A DNA stretch of 64,000 nt, taken from positions 1,047,301-1,111,300 of the forward strand of contig NZ_LMQR01000001.1 in NCBI RefSeq assembly GCF_001424645.1. The letters are read 5' to 3'. The notes below the pieces were generated by a model. The model saw only the letters and a program-made list of their open reading frames with translations, was not told where the DNA came from and did not search any database. Of this stretch, positions 18,591 through 26,586 are shown one piece after another. The position numbers and the translations under genes were made by a program. This stretch comes from Frigoribacterium sp. Leaf415 (GTDB taxonomy: Bacteria; Actinomycetota; Actinomycetes; Actinomycetales; Microbacteriaceae). Positions within the stretch are counted from its first letter, which is position 1. Every line of letters begins with the position of its first letter.

Positions 18591-20285
18591 TCAGGTCAGC
18601 GAGAACCAGACCGTGGTCTCGCCCGGCACCTCGGTGACGCCGGCGAGCGTGTCGTGCAGCGGCTCGCTGGAGGCCAGGACGCGCGCCCCGGCGGGCAGGT
18701 CGACCGGGCCGCCGCCGAAGTTCGTCAGCGAGTGCCAGCCGTCGTGGCGCGCGAAGTGCACGACGTCGTCCGAGGCGCCCTCGGCCCACCGCAGGCTCTC
18801 GCCCTGCTGCAGCTCGTGTCGCAGGGCGAGCGCGCGGCGGTAGATGGACAGGGTGGACTCGTCCTCGTCGTCCTGCACCGAGATGGCGAGGTCCTCGAAC
18901 CACTCGGGCTGCGGCAGGTGCGGGGCGTGGTCGCCGAAGCCCAGTGCGGGCTCGCTGGTGTCCCAGGGCAGGGGGACGCGGCTGCCGTCGCGGCCCTTCC
19001 GTCGGTGGCCGGTGCGGGTCCAGACGGGGTCCTGCAGGTCGCCAGGCTGCAGGTCGGCCACCTCGAAGAGGCCCAGCTCTTCGCCCTGGTAGACGTAGGC
19101 CGAGCCGGGCAGGGCCAGCATCAGCAGCGTCGCGGCCCGAGCCCGACGCAGGCCTGCGTCCGGGTTCAGGGTCGGACGTCGTCCGTCGCTCAGCACGAAG
19201 GCGTCGAGGTCCTGCCCCTTCGGCAGGCCGTAGCGCGTGGCGTGACGGACGACGTCGTGGTTCGAGAGAACCCAGGTGCTCGTGGCCCCGCTGACCGCCG
19301 CCTGCTCGAGGGTCGACGCGATGATCGCGCGGTACTGGTCGGCGTCGAAGTCGGCCCGGGTGAGGGCGAAGCTGAAGGCCTGCCCCAGCTCGGTGGGGCG
19401 GGCGTAGAGCGGGACGCGCTCCGGCTGCACCCAGGCCTCGGCGACGGCGCTGCGGGGCGGGTCGTACTCGTCGAGGACGCGGCGCCAGCCTTCGAAGATC
19501 ACGTGCACCTCGTCGCGGTCGTAGAGCGGGTCGCTGCCGTCGACCGGAAGGTCCTTGCGCTCCGCGGCGTCGCGGAGGGGTTCGGTGAGATCTTTCGCGA
19601 GCCCGTGGGCGACGTCGACCCGGAAGCCGTCGACGCCACGGTCCGACCAGAACCGCAGCGTCCCCTCGAAGTCGGCGCGGACCTCGGGGTTGCTCCAGTC
19701 GAGGTCGGGCTGCTCGGGGGCGAAGAGGTGCAGGTACCACTGCTCGGGTGTGCCGTCGGGGCGCGTCAGACGGGTCCATGCGCCTCCGCCGAAGTTCGAC
19801 ACCCAGGTGGACGGAGGAGTGGCACCGCCGTCGCCGAGGCCGTCCCGGAACACGTAACGGGCCCGGGCGGCGCTGCCGGGTTCGGACGCGACGGCCTCAC
19901 GGAACCACTCGTGGTCGCTCGAGGTGTGGTTGGGGACGATGTCGACGACGACCTTCAGTCCCGCTGCGTGGAGGGCGGCGACCATCTCGTCGAAGTCGTC
20001 GAGGGTGCCCAGGCGGGGGTCCACGTCACGGTGGTCGGCGACGTCGTAGCCGCCGTCGGCGAGCGGGGACGGGTAGAAGGGGCTCAGCCAGACGGCGTCG
20101 ACCCCCAACCGTTGCAGGTAGGGCACGCGCGAGGTCACGCCGGGCAGGTCGCCGATCCCGTCGCCGTTCGCGTCGGCGAAGCTCCGCGGGTACACCTGGT
20201 AGACGACGGCCTGCCGCCACCAGTCGGCGTCGGCAACGGGCGACGGGTGGATCGTGGACGCACGGGAGGCGGGGGAGTCGGTCAT
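18591..20285 (-). CDS. GH13 alpha-glucosidase (oligo-1,6-glucosidase type)
   Basis: Hydrolyses alpha-glucosidic bonds of maltose- or isomaltose-type oligosaccharides. 564 residues, cytoplasmic, with no signal peptide. GH13 motifs in order: VVVDIVPNHTSSDHEWF (region I), GFRVDVAH with the nucleophile Asp (II), AVAEAWV with the acid/base Glu (III) and LSNHDVVRH (IV); WWRQAVVYQVYPRSFADANGDG opens the barrel. The ATG was chosen by this family N-terminus. It has no ribosome binding site; CATCCT lies six bases upstream, so it may be leaderless. Exact substrate unknown. Confidence 0.92.
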   Translation of the reverse strand: MTDSPASRASTIHPSPVADADWWRQAVVYQVYPRSFADANGDGIGDLPGVTSRVPYLQRLGVDAVWLSPFYPSPLADGGYDVADHRDVDPRLGTLDDFDEMVAALHAAGLKVVVDIVPNHTSSDHEWFREAVASEPGSAARARYVFRDGLGDGGATPPSTWVSNFGGGAWTRLTRPDGTPEQWYLHLFAPEQPDLDWSNPEVRADFEGTLRFWSDRGVDGFRVDVAHGLAKDLTEPLRDAAERKDLPVDGSDPLYDRDEVHVIFEGWRRVLDEYDPPRSAVAEAWVQPERVPLYARPTELGQAFSFALTRADFDADQYRAIIASTLEQAAVSGATSTWVLSNHDVVRHATRYGLPKGQDLDAFVLSDGRRPTLNPDAGLRRARAATLLMLALPGSAYVYQGEELGLFEVADLQPGDLQDPVWTRTGHRRKGRDGSRVPLPWDTSEPALGFGDHAPHLPQPEWFEDLAISVQDDEDESTLSIYRRALALRHELQQGESLRWAEGASDDVVHFARHDGWHSLTNFGGGPVDLPAGARVLASSEPLHDTLAGVTEVPGETTVWFSLT

Positions 20286-20369
20286 GGGCCGAGGATGCCA
20301 CGTCTCGGGAGCGGGCGGCGTCGATGCCTCGACGGTGGCGCCGGGCCGGGGACCTCGGTCCAGGAACGA

Positions 20370-20399
20370 CGAAAGGCCCTGCGGATGCAGGGCCTTTCG
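20370..20399 (-). terminator. terminator of tRNA-Val(CAC)
   Basis: Perfect 13-bp stem (CGAAAGGCCCTGC and its complement) with a 4-base loop, 11 bases beyond the tRNA 3' end on the minus strand. Confidence 0.8.
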
Positions 20400-20410
20400 G
20401 TGATGGACGT

Positions 20411-20482
20411 GGGCGATACCGGGCTCGAACCGATGACCTCTTCCGTGTGAAGGAAGCGCGCTACCAACTGCGCCAATCGCCC
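20411..20482 (-). tRNA. tRNA-Val (CAC)
   Basis: The minus strand folds into a full cloverleaf: acceptor GGGCGAT, D arm GCGC-AGTTGGTA-GCGC, anticodon stem CTTCC/GGAAG with loop TTCACAC (anticodon CAC, reads GTG) and T arm with TTCGAGC. CCA is not encoded. It lies opposite to and apart from the plus-strand Gly-Cys-Val cluster. Confidence 0.95.
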
Positions 20483-20596
20483 GTGTGGGACTCGACGATG
20501 CTAGTGCATCGCGGGGCTCGAACGCCATTCGGTCGATCGTCGAGGCCCCCGTCGAGAGCTGCCCGGCTACCGATCAAGACACGAACTTCCCTCGAT

Positions 20597-20626
20597 TTGG
20601 TTTCTGCCCCGGGGTGTGGGTATTGT
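20597..20626 (+). promoter_or_regulatory. promoter of the tRNA Gly-Cys-Val cluster
   Basis: TTGGTT (20597-20602), an 18-base spacer and TATTGT (20621-20626), about 30 bases before the tRNA-Gly 5' end. This short stretch is notably AT-rich for the genome. Confidence 0.45.
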
Positions 20627-20656
20627 TCTTTTGCACGCAGAAATGCAAAGCGAAAT

Positions 20657-20728
20657 GCGGATGTGGCGCAGCGGTAGCGCATCACCTTGCCAAGGTGAGG
20701 GTCGCGAGTTCGAATCTCGTCATCCGCT
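20657..20728 (+). tRNA. tRNA-Gly (GCC)
   Basis: Cloverleaf with acceptor GCGGATG/CATCCGC, D arm GCGC-AGCGGTA-GCGC, anticodon stem TCACC/GGTGA with loop TTGCCAA (anticodon GCC) and T loop TTCGAAT. Discriminator T; CCA not encoded. First tRNA of the plus-strand cluster. The spacer to tRNA-Cys contains CCAGAGGG and CCCTCTGG, which can pair into a long hairpin. Confidence 0.95.
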
Positions 20729-20794
20729 CGAGTGTAATGCTCACCAGAGGGTGGTCCACCGACTGGTGGCCTCCCTCTGGGGGGCTACTCGTAT

Positions 20795-20865
20795 GGTGGA
20801 GTGGCCGAGAGGCGAGGCACCGGCCTGCAAAGCCGTTCACGCGGGTTCAAATCCCGTCTCCACCT
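20795..20865 (+). tRNA. tRNA-Cys (GCA)
   Basis: Acceptor GGTGGAG/CTCCACC, anticodon stem CGGC/GCCG with loop containing CTGCAAA (anticodon GCA) and T arm CGGG-TTCAAAT-CCCG. Discriminator T, followed by CCA in the DNA (20866-20868), so the 3' CCA may be encoded. Confidence 0.94.
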
Positions 20866-20873
20866 CCACTCGA

Positions 20874-20891
20874 TCTAGACCTAGGTCTAGA
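20874..20891. repeat. 18-bp perfect palindrome with three CTAG sites
   Basis: TCTAGACCTAGGTCTAGA lies between tRNA-Cys and the second tRNA-Val. In RNA it would fold into a 7-bp stem with a CTAG loop, extended by CGA/TCG past a one-base bulge. CTAG is normally rare in bacterial DNA, so three in 18 bases is striking. Confidence 0.85.
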
Positions 20892-20949
20892 ATCGATGTT
20901 GCAATTGAATACTGCGGTTCGAGGGTTCGCTCTCGCATCGTTGAGACAT

Positions 20950-21021
20950 GAGCGATTGGCGCAGCGGTAGCGCGCTTCCCTGACACGGAAGAGGTCGCTG
21001 GTTCGATCCCAGTATCGCTCA
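20950..21021 (+). tRNA. tRNA-Val (GAC)
   Basis: Acceptor GAGCGAT/ATCGCTC, D arm GCGC-AGCGGTA-GCGC, anticodon stem CTTCC/GGAAG with loop CTGACAC (anticodon GAC, reads GTC and GTT) and T loop TTCGATC. Discriminator A; CCA not encoded. Last member of the Gly-Cys-Val cluster, an order common in actinobacteria. Confidence 0.95.
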
Positions 21022-21027
21022 CACACA

Positions 21028-21055
21028 GAAAGCCCCGGCCTCGGCCGGGGCTTTC
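21028..21055 (+). terminator. terminator of the tRNA cluster
   Basis: 13-bp stem GAAAGCCCCGGCC and its complement (21028-21040 and 21043-21055) with a TC turn, seven bases after the last tRNA. Confidence 0.85.
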
Positions 21056-21058
21056 GTC

Positions 21059-21144
21059 ATGTTCGGGCAGAGCCCGAACATCCTGCCGAGATGTCACGAC
21101 GTGCCGCTCACCTCTCGAAGTGAGCGGCACGTCGTGACATCTCG
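21059..21144. repeat. short hairpin plus 25-bp perfect inverted repeat
   Basis: First, ATGTTCGGGC-AGA-GCCCGAACAT (21059-21081). Then two perfect 25-base arms, 21087-21111 and 21120-21144, around an 8-base loop CTCTCGAA. The arms carry GATGTCACGACGTGCCGCTC. It lies ten bases from the 3' end of the minus-strand kinase gene, so it could terminate it, but the length and perfection suggest a dispersed palindromic element. Confidence 0.8.
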
Positions 21145-21154
21145 CCGCCTTGCC

Positions 21155-22660
21155 CTAAGGCGTGCCGGTCCCCGTCCCGAGACCGACTCCGTTGCCTCGG
21201 CCGTTCCCGTTCCCGCTGTTGCCCGGCCCGCTGTTCCCGTTGCCGTTCCCGCTGTTGCCCGGCCCGGTGTTCCCACCCGGGACGTCGACACCGGGAACGT
21301 CGACCGTCGGGGGCGTCACGGGGTCGACCGTGGGCTGCGTCGTCGGCTCGACCGGCGCCTCCTGGGTCGGGCTGACCTCGTCCGAGGGCGCCGGATCCGC
21401 CGGTGACTCGTCGGTGGAGTCCTCCGACGGCGACGGCGACTCGTCGTCCGACGACTCGGAGGGCGTCGTCGACGGGTCCGACTCGACACTCGGGCTCGTG
21501 CTCTCGGTCGGGCCGACCAGGTCGCCGTCGCGCGTGGCGGCCCAGCCGATGCCGACCGCCAGAAGCGCGGCGACGACGATCGCCGCCAGCACGAGGGGCC
21601 AGCGCCGGCGCTTCCGGGTCCCCTCGTCGGACTCGACGTCGGCGACGAGGTCCGCGGCATCCGCCCCGGACGCCGCCCCCGCTCCGAGCACCTGCGTGCG
21701 AGCGTCGTCCCGGGGCAGGACGCGAGTGGGCGTGTCGCCGCCGGGCAGGGCGGCCGTCGGCACGTCGGGAGCTGCCATGACGCGGGTGACGGCATCGGTC
21801 GACCCGGCGCCTTCGACGGCCAACGTGCGGGCCGCCCGTGCCACCTCGGCGGCGGCGGGACGGTCCTCCGGTGCGCGCGAGGTCATGCGCGTCAGCAGCT
21901 CCGCCCACCCCGAACCGATCGAGGCCGGGATCTCGGGGTCGCGAGTCAGACGAGCCATGACCGACTCGACGACCGAACCCGTGAAGACGCGCTTCCCGGT
22001 CAGAGCTTCGACCAGGACCAGTCCGAGTGAGTAGACGTCGGACGCGGGGGCCGGCGGTCGCCCCTCGGCCTGCTCCGGGCTGACGAAGGCGGCGGTGCCC
22101 ATCAGGGTGCCCGTGGCCGTCACCCGCGTCGAGTCGATCAGGTAGGCGATGCCGAAGTCGGCGAGCTTGGCCCTGCGGGGGTCGCCCTCGTGGTGCGGAG
22201 CCGCGAGCAGGATGTTCGCGGGCTTGACGTCCCGGTGGACGACGCCGGCACGGTGGACCGCCGCCAGGCCGTCCGCGACGTCGCCGAGCAGCGCCGCGGC
22301 CTCGGCGTGTGACAGCGGCCCGTCGGCGAGCACGGTCTGCAGGGTCGGACCGTCGACGTACTCCATCACGAGGTAGGCGTCGTCGTCGTGTCCGTCGCCC
22401 TCGACGCGGGCGTCGTAGAGCGTCACGAGTCCCGGGTGGTTCAGTGAGGCGAGTAGGCGCACCTCGCTCACCTGTCGGGTGAGGTCGTGGACGTCGTGCC
22501 CGTCCGACGAGAAGAGCTTGACGGCGACGACCCGGCCGAGCTCGAGGTCGTTCGCTCGGTAGACGGCCCCCATGCCTCCGCGGCCGACGATCGCGTCGAT
22601 GCGGTACCGACCGCCGACGGTCGTGCCGAGGCGGGGGTCGGCCTGCTCACGGGGGCTCAT
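21155..22660 (-). CDS. serine/threonine protein kinase, membrane-anchored
   Basis: 501 residues, PknB-like Hanks kinase. Kinase domain about 18-275: glycine loop VGRGGMGAVY, ATP-binding K48 (VVAVKLF), catalytic D144 in HRDVKPAN, DFG at 168-170 and GTLMGTAAFVSPEQA in the activation region. A transmembrane helix near 358-380 (WPLVLAAIVVAALLAVGIGW) leads to an extracellular Ser/Pro/Thr-rich stretch and a Gly-Asn-rich tail, with no PASTA domains. The ATG overlaps the coaBC stop (ATGA), tying it to CoA synthesis. Targets unknown. Confidence 0.93.
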   Translation of the reverse strand: MSPREQADPRLGTTVGGRYRIDAIVGRGGMGAVYRANDLELGRVVAVKLFSSDGHDVHDLTRQVSEVRLLASLNHPGLVTLYDARVEGDGHDDDAYLVMEYVDGPTLQTVLADGPLSHAEAAALLGDVADGLAAVHRAGVVHRDVKPANILLAAPHHEGDPRRAKLADFGIAYLIDSTRVTATGTLMGTAAFVSPEQAEGRPPAPASDVYSLGLVLVEALTGKRVFTGSVVESVMARLTRDPEIPASIGSGWAELLTRMTSRAPEDRPAAAEVARAARTLAVEGAGSTDAVTRVMAAPDVPTAALPGGDTPTRVLPRDDARTQVLGAGAASGADAADLVADVESDEGTRKRRRWPLVLAAIVVAALLAVGIGWAATRDGDLVGPTESTSPSVESDPSTTPSESSDDESPSPSEDSTDESPADPAPSDEVSPTQEAPVEPTTQPTVDPVTPPTVDVPGVDVPGGNTGPGNSGNGNGNSGPGNSGNGNGRGNGVGLGTGTGTP

Positions 22661-24054
22661 GCGCCGGCTCCCGTCGAGGCGTCGGTGAGCACCGGGGCGG
22701 TGCCACCACCCGACCCGCGACTCGCTGCGAGACGGTCGGCGACCGCGTCGAGCACGGTCTCGGCCACGGCGGCCTTCGACCCCTCGGCCTCGGCCACCAC
22801 CTCACCGTCCGAGTCGATCACGACGACCGCCGTGTCGTCGCTGCCGAAACCGGTCGTCCAGCCGACCGCGTTCAGCACGAGCAGGTCCGCCCCCTTCCGT
22901 CGCTGCTTGGCGCGCCCGAGCGACAGCAGTTCGTCGCGGTCACCTGCCGTCTCGGCCGCGAAGCCGACGACCACCTGCCCCGCGGGACGACGGGCGACGA
23001 GTCCGGCCAGGACGTCCGGGGTCCGGACGAGGCGAACGATCAGTTCGTCGCCCGAGTCGTCCTTGCGGATCTTTCCGTCCGCCACCGAGAGGGGCCGGTA
23101 GTCGGCGACCGCGGCCGCCATGATGACGACGTCGGCTGGGGGGGAGTGCTCGGTCATGGCCGCCTCGAGTTCGAGGGCGGTGCCGACCTCGACGACGTCG
23201 ACCGCGGCGTCGTCGACGAGCGTCTGCCGCACGGCTCCGTCGAGCGCGGCGGCGACGACGGTGACGCGGGCCCCGCGTCGGGCCGCCCCGAGGGCGAGCG
23301 CAGCTCCCTGGGTGCCGCTCGACCGGTTGCCGACGAACCGCACCGGATCGAGGGGCTCGCGGGTGCCACCGGCCGAGACGACCAGCCGCAGGCCGTCCAG
23401 GTCGCCGACCCGCGCCTCCTGGGCCCGTTTCCTCTGTGCCCGCGCACCGGGGACGGCGGCGGGGGAGGCGTCGAGGCCGGTCGGGCCGGTCACGCGGGCG
23501 AGTGCCGCGGCGACGATCTCGTCGGGCTCGCTGAGCCGGCCGGGCCCCACGTCGCCGCCGGTCAGCGGCCCGTCGTCGGGCCCGACGACGGTCACCCCGC
23601 GCGACCTCAGCAGGTCGACGTTCGCGACCGTGGCCGGATTCAGCCACATCTCGGTGTGCATGGCGGGCGCGACGACGAGCGGTGCGGTGCTCGCGAGGAT
23701 CGTCGTGCCGAGCAGGTCGTCCGACAGCCCGTGCGCGATCTTCGCCAGGGTGTGCGCGGTCGCCGGCGCCACGACGATCAGGTCGGCCCGTTGCCCCAGG
23801 GTCACGTGCCGCACCTCGGCGACGTCGTCGAAGACGGACGTGTGGACGGGGTTGCGGCTCGTGGCCTCCCAGGTCGGCGCCCCGACGAAGCGCAGGGCGG
23901 CCTCGGTCGGGACGACGTGGACGTCGTGCCCGCGCAGCACGAGACCGCGGACGACCCCGACGGCCTTGTACGCCGCGATGCCGCCCGAGACGCCGACGAC
24001 GACGGACAGGCGACGCGGGGCGTCGGGGGAGGAGCGGGGGTGGTCGTGCGTCAC
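22657..24054 (-). CDS. coaBC: bifunctional phosphopantothenoylcysteine decarboxylase / phosphopantothenate-cysteine ligase
   Basis: Two consecutive steps of coenzyme A synthesis, from phosphopantothenate to phosphopantetheine. 465 residues: N-terminal flavin decarboxylase (CoaC) with VSGGIAAYKA near 22 and TEMWLNPATVANV, then the C-terminal ligase (CoaB) with SAGGTREPLDPVRFVGN, MAAAVADYRP and KIRKDDS. The flap motif reads LTGGDVGPGRL and lacks the cysteine of the E. coli ACGDIGPGR motif. The GTG start fits THDHPRSS then RLSVVVGVSGG. It is overlapped by the kinase gene downstream. Confidence 0.93.
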   Translation of the reverse strand: MTHDHPRSSPDAPRRLSVVVGVSGGIAAYKAVGVVRGLVLRGHDVHVVPTEAALRFVGAPTWEATSRNPVHTSVFDDVAEVRHVTLGQRADLIVVAPATAHTLAKIAHGLSDDLLGTTILASTAPLVVAPAMHTEMWLNPATVANVDLLRSRGVTVVGPDDGPLTGGDVGPGRLSEPDEIVAAALARVTGPTGLDASPAAVPGARAQRKRAQEARVGDLDGLRLVVSAGGTREPLDPVRFVGNRSSGTQGAALALGAARRGARVTVVAAALDGAVRQTLVDDAAVDVVEVGTALELEAAMTEHSPPADVVIMAAAVADYRPLSVADGKIRKDDSGDELIVRLVRTPDVLAGLVARRPAGQVVVGFAAETAGDRDELLSLGRAKQRRKGADLLVLNAVGWTTGFGSDDTAVVVIDSDGEVVAEAEGSKAAVAETVLDAVADRLAASRGSGGGTAPVLTDASTGAGA

Positions 24055-24183
24055 GGTGGGCCTCGTCGATCGATGCGTCGGTCGGCCGACCCGGTGCCGG
24101 GTCGGTAGCGTTGCCCCCCACGATGCCGCATCCCGCGGCCGAGCGTCGGCCCCGACCCGACGAGCCCCCACCCTGAGGACCCC

Positions 24184-24930
24184 ATGTGCACCGTCGTCGT
24201 CGCCGTCCAGCCGGGTGCGCCCTGGCCCGTCGTCTTCCTGGGACTCCGTGACGAGTCGCCCGACCGCCCCTGGGACGAGCCGGGCCCCTGGTGGCCCGAC
24301 CTCGGCGAGAGGGTGACCGGGGTGCACGACCGCGAGGCGGGTGGCGCGTGGTTGGCGACCGCCCGGGGGCCGAGTCGCGCGAGCGTCGTGCTCAACCGTC
24401 ACGAGGCGCCGACGCCGCCGACCGGTGGGTGGACCACCCGCGGCGCGCTGCCCCTCCGGGCCGCCGCCGACGGGCTCCTGCCCGTGGGGTCCCAGACGAC
24501 CCGCACCTTCAACCTGCTGACGGCGGACGCAGGAGGCGCGGTGCACTCCGTGTGGGACGGCGCCGTCACCGAGACGGCCCGCCTCGCCCCCGGGGTCCAC
24601 CTGCTGACGCACGCCGCCCCCGACGACCGGTCCGTGTCCCGGGTCGACCGCTGGCTCCCTCGGTTCCGCGACGTCGCGCCTCCGACCGGTCCGCTGCCGC
24701 CGGCGACCGAGGGCGAGGGCAGCTGGACGCCGTGGCTCGACCTGCTGCGCGAGAGCAGCGCCCTGTCGACGGACGACGACGACGCGCTCGTACGGGCCGA
24801 CCTCGTGGACGGGCACCTCTTCCATTCGTTGTCGCTCAGCACCGTCGCTGTCTCGGCCGACGACGTGGCCCACCGGCACGTGCGCCTCGACGGCGCGCCC
24901 TCGGTGGCGGAGGCGATCGCGCGGCGATGA
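24184..24930 (+). CDS. NRDE/TANGO2 family protein
   Basis: 248 residues. It begins MCTVVVAV, with Cys at position 2 as the expected N-terminal nucleophile of this Ntn-like family, followed by FLGLRDESPDRPWDEPGPWW (the NRDE-type motif, here RDES) and GGAWLATARG. TANGO2-type proteins are linked to haem or lipid homeostasis, but bacterial function is not settled. It is divergent from coaBC and seems monocistronic; the next gene has its own promoter. Confidence 0.82.
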   Translation: MCTVVVAVQPGAPWPVVFLGLRDESPDRPWDEPGPWWPDLGERVTGVHDREAGGAWLATARGPSRASVVLNRHEAPTPPTGGWTTRGALPLRAAADGLLPVGSQTTRTFNLLTADAGGAVHSVWDGAVTETARLAPGVHLLTHAAPDDRSVSRVDRWLPRFRDVAPPTGPLPPATEGEGSWTPWLDLLRESSALSTDDDDALVRADLVDGHLFHSLSLSTVAVSADDVAHRHVRLDGAPSVAEAIARR

Positions 24931-25008
24931 CGCGTGCGTCGCATCGGCCGGCGCCGGAGGCGTCACGTCACGCGAAGTCATCGGGAATCCCGCCCGCCCC
25001 CGCGGCGT

Positions 25009-25014
25009 TAGTGT
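25009..25014 (+). promoter_or_regulatory. -10 box of the amino-acid ABC operon
   Basis: TAGTGT, 44 bases before the GTG of the substrate-binding gene; AAAGGAA serves as the ribosome binding site. No clear -35. Confidence 0.4.
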
Positions 25015-25057
25015 CGGGAGGCTCGTCCGACCCCCGAGCCGCAGCAAAGGAACCCTC

Positions 25058-25918
25058 GTGAAGATCACCGCCGTCCGCACCGTCCGCCGCCTCGCCTCCG
25101 TCGGCGTCATCGCCGCCGCCGCCGTCGCCCTGGCCGCCTGCGCGCCCGCCTCCACCGACGGGGTCGTCCAGTCCACCGGCAGCGCGACCGCCGACACGAG
25201 CGCGGCGAAGAGCCTGTCCGACATCCAGGCGGCCGGCGAGATCGTCATCGGCACCGAGGGCACCTACCAGCCCTTCACCTACCACGAGGGCGGGGCCGGC
25301 GCGCTGACCGGCTACGACGTCGACGTCGCCACGGCCGTCGCCGAGAAGCTCGGCGTCACGCCGACCTTCGAAGAGACTCAGTTCGACGCCCTGCTCGCCG
25401 GGCTCACCGCCGGCCGCTTCGACCTCGTCGCGAACCAGATCTCGATCACCGACGAGCGCGAGGCGACGTACGACTTCTCGACGCCCTACACGGTCAGCCG
25501 CGGTGTCGTGATCACGCCCGCCGACAACACCGACATCACCTCGCTCGCCGACCTGAAGGGCAAGACGACGGCCCAGTCGCAGTCGAGCAACTTCTACACG
25601 ACCGCAAAGGACGCGGGCGCCGACGTGCAGGTCGTCGAGGGCTGGGCCCAGTCGGTCGCACTCCTCGAGCAGGGCCGCATCGACGCGACGGTCAACGACG
25701 AGCTGACCTTCCTCGACTACGTCAAGACCAACCCGGACCAGGCCGCCGGCATCAAGATCGCGGCGACCACCGACGACGTGTCGCGCTCGGCCCTGGTCAC
25801 CACGAAGGGCAGCGACGACCTCGTGACGGCGATCGACGACGCCCTCGCCGAGCTGAAGGCCGACGGCACGCTGTCGACCATCAGTGAGAAGTACTTCGGC
25901 CAGGACGTCAGCGAGTAG
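25058..25918 (+). CDS. amino-acid ABC transporter substrate-binding lipoprotein
   Basis: 286 residues, family 3 solute-binding protein that captures a polar amino acid outside the cell. The signal peptide ends in the lipobox LAAC, with C28 as the lipidated residue. The mature part has IVIGTEGTYQPFTYHE, LTGYDVDVATAVAEKLG and FDLVANQISITDERE, classic for cystine, glutamine or histidine binders. The GTG is preceded by AAAGGAA. First gene of a three-gene importer operon; the ligand cannot be told from sequence. Confidence 0.92.
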   Translation: MKITAVRTVRRLASVGVIAAAAVALAACAPASTDGVVQSTGSATADTSAAKSLSDIQAAGEIVIGTEGTYQPFTYHEGGAGALTGYDVDVATAVAEKLGVTPTFEETQFDALLAGLTAGRFDLVANQISITDEREATYDFSTPYTVSRGVVITPADNTDITSLADLKGKTTAQSQSSNFYTTAKDAGADVQVVEGWAQSVALLEQGRIDATVNDELTFLDYVKTNPDQAAGIKIAATTDDVSRSALVTTKGSDDLVTAIDDALAELKADGTLSTISEKYFGQDVSE

Positions 25919-25920
25919 GC

Positions 25921-26586
25921 GTGCAGTCCTCCCTCGACCTCTTCTTGCGGTCGCTCTGGCCGATCGTGTCGGGGGCGCTCGTGGCGTCGATCCCGCTCGC
26001 CTTCGCGTCGATGGCGATCGGGCTGGTCATCGCCGTCGTCATCGCGCTCATGCGCCTGTCGGGCAAGGCGGTGCTCGCGGGCATCGCCCGGGTGTACATC
26101 TCGATCATCCGGGGCACGCCCCTGCTCGTGCAGCTCTTCGTCGTCTTCTACGGGCTGCCGTCGATCGGCGTCAGGCTCGATCCCTGGCCGAGCGCGATCA
26201 TCGCGTTCTCGCTGAACGTCGGCGGGTACGCCGCCGAGGTCATCCGGGCCGCGATCCTCTCGGTGCCCAAGGGTCAATGGGAGGCCGCCCACACGATCGG
26301 CATGTCGCGGGGGCTCGCCCTGCGGCGGATCATCCTGCCGCAGGCGGCCCGCGTCTCGGTGCCGCCGCTGTCGAACACCTTCATCAGCCTGGTCAAGGAC
26401 ACCTCGTTGGCGAGTGTCATCCTCGTCGTCGAGCTCTTCCGTCAGGCGCAGCAGATCGCGACGGTCTCGAACCAGTTCCTGCTCATCTACCTCGAGGCCG
26501 CCCTGGTCTACTGGGTGATCTGCCTGATCCTGTCGTTCGGGCAGGACGCCCTCGAGAAGAGATTGGACCGCCACGTTGCCCGCTGA
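25921..26586 (+). CDS. amino-acid ABC transporter permease
   Basis: 221 residues, HisM/GlnP-type inner-membrane permease with about five helices. It carries the EAA loop that contacts the ATPase: EAAHTIGMSRGLALRRIILPQA near residues 121-141. The GTG start is two bases after the binding-protein stop and the gene overlaps the ATPase start by 11 bases. A single permease gene suggests a homodimeric channel. Confidence 0.92.
   Translation: MQSSLDLFLRSLWPIVSGALVASIPLAFASMAIGLVIAVVIALMRLSGKAVLAGIARVYISIIRGTPLLVQLFVVFYGLPSIGVRLDPWPSAIIAFSLNVGGYAAEVIRAAILSVPKGQWEAAHTIGMSRGLALRRIILPQAARVSVPPLSNTFISLVKDTSLASVILVVELFRQAQQIATVSNQFLLIYLEAALVYWVICLILSFGQDALEKRLDRHVAR

Noticed and set aside
16999..20450. 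Very long open frames on both strands across amtB and the glucosidase
   Set aside because: Shadow frames of two well-supported genes; the products are Arg/His/Gly-rich without homology features.
20282..21130. Several short open frames across the tRNA genes
   Set aside because: They translate tRNA sequence (phrases like GIEPATSSV and TGFEPA are classic artefacts of tRNA antisense translation).
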